Part shown: positions 12,943 through 13,384 of the stretch, piece after piece
Position numbering within the stretch: position 1 is the stretch's first letter
How the letters are laid out: each line of letters opens with the position of its first letter
NCBI GenBank assembly: GCA_002293295.1
Contig: DBCY01000172.1
Span: 23,469-36,852, forward strand
From: Ruminococcus sp. UBA946
GTDB lineage: Bacteria; Bacillota; Clostridia; Oscillospirales; Ruminococcaceae
Reading direction: 5' to 3'
Length of the DNA: 13,384 nucleotides
Translations under genes and position numbers: made by a program
The notes under the pieces: generated by a model
The model's input: the letters and a program-made list of their open reading frames with translations, nothing else
Database searches by the model: none
What the model was told of the DNA's origin: nothing

Positions 12943-13321
12943 AAATGTTTGCCCGCCATAATCCGTGTAAATTGCAGTATGCATATGCACAGACAACTTC
13001 GTCGCCGTCCGCAAGGGCAAAACTGATTTCAGGTGAAGTATCGGGTATAAGGAATTTTTTCTGATTCCCCTGTTTGGTATCAAGCGAAACCCACTTAATG
13101 TAGTGAGATGTTGACATGGGATGATTTGTTCTTCCTACCGTTATACTGCATATCCCGTCTTCAACTCTTATGACGGGCAGATGTTTTTCCGTCGCTCCCT
13201 CGGTAGTGTTGGGAATCATCTCGGTCATTTTTTCCCCGCAGCAGGATATTGCAGCGCCTCTGTATTCGGCATATGCCGTAATGTTACCGCAATGACTGCA
13301 AATATAAAATTTCTGTTTCAT
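12941..13321 (-). CDS. dfx: Desulfoferrodoxin-type superoxide reductase
   Basis: The 126-residue protein reduces superoxide to hydrogen peroxide without making oxygen, the usual defence of strict anaerobes, taking electrons from rubredoxin-like donors. The N-terminal desulforedoxin domain carries the four cysteines of an Fe(Cys)4 centre: C8, C11, C27, C28. The C-terminal domain carries the catalytic iron ligands: H47 in EKHLPVI, H67 and H73 in HPMSTSHYIKW, and C116 and H119 in CNLHGLW. E45 and K46 of the conserved EKH are present, and K46 is known to promote catalysis in the family. Length and order match two-iron desulfoferrodoxins exactly. The ATG at 13321 has GAGG 6 nt upstream. A short hairpin lies in its leader. 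The TAG stop falls in the end of the adjacent inverted repeat. Confidence 0.94.
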   Translation of the reverse strand: MKQKFYICSHCGNITAYAEYRGAAISCCGEKMTEMIPNTTEGATEKHLPVIRVEDGICSITVGRTNHPMSTSHYIKWVSLDTKQGNQKKFLIPDTSPEISFALADGDEVVCAYAYCNLHGLWRANI

Positions 13322-13338
13322 AATAATCCTCGTTCCTC

Positions 13339-13355
13339 AGCCGCAGAAAGCGGCT
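13339..13355. promoter_or_regulatory. Short hairpin in the superoxide reductase leader
   Basis: AGCCGC (13339-13344) and GCGGCT (13350-13355) form a 6-bp GC-rich stem with an AGAAA loop, 18 nt before the ATG on the minus strand. There is no U-run, so it is not a terminator in this direction. It may shape translation initiation. The promoter must lie beyond the window. Confidence 0.4.
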
Positions 13356-13384
13356 TGAATTTAGGGTGTGTTCGAAAATCATCA

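Noticed and set aside
13358..13384. Possible start of a second copy of the inverted-repeat element at the window edge
   Set aside because: Only a 9-base AT-rich match (TCGAAAATC, inverse of bases near 12809-12817) is shared and flanking bases differ; too little sequence to support it.

Overview
The window reads like chromosomal DNA of a strictly anaerobic, low-to-mid GC Firmicute, most likely a Ruminococcus/Oscillospiraceae-type Clostridia member. The reasons are SpoVS and YmdB together, a two-cluster 4Fe-4S ferredoxin, a desulfoferrodoxin-type superoxide reductase, strong GGAGG-type ribosome binding sites, and near-consensus sigma-A promoters, several with an extended TGn -10. This placement rests on gene content only. 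Nearly all genes lie on the minus strand. The exceptions are a zinc-ribbon membrane protein and a broken XRE regulator. I see no rRNA, tRNA, CRISPR array or intact transposase.

Layout. 47-748 (-) is a VTT/DedA-like (TMEM64-type) membrane protein, divergent from 925-1944 (+), a RING-like/zinc-ribbon protein with three C-terminal membrane segments. A terminator at 1968-2002 closes the latter. At 2046-2811 two XRE regulators diverge from a compact control region: an intact one on minus (TTG start), and one on plus whose helix-turn-helix is split by a frameshift at a UGA codon. A perfect TTGACA-17-TATAAT promoter with inverted operator-like repeats drives the broken copy. At 2847-5369 (-) secG and rnr (RNase R) follow one another, separated by an intrinsic terminator. 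At 5650-7140 (-) a lipoprotein and a small ferredoxin form a probable two-gene operon with a leader of about 230 nt. At 7480-9876 (-) is glycogen phosphorylase. At 10135-11304 (-) is a cation diffusion facilitator. At 11464-12595 (-) are spoVS and ymdB, a pair also adjacent in Bacillus. At 12941-13321 (-) is superoxide reductase.

How they work together. Most of the window is housekeeping: protein export (SecG), RNA turnover (RNase R), glycogen use (GlgP), metal efflux (CDF), oxidative defence (superoxide reductase) and the SpoVS/YmdB developmental pair. No coherent new defence or biosynthetic system is visible. The most unusual items are a 163-bp imperfect inverted-repeat element ending exactly at the superoxide reductase stop codon, the divergent XRE switch with its frameshifted partner, a CopY/BlaI-like palindrome over the glgP promoter, and a 7-bp tandem repeat running through the RNase R stop codon. 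Where the original open frame ran further upstream, I chose the start from the ribosome binding site (secG, lipoprotein, glgP, CDF).
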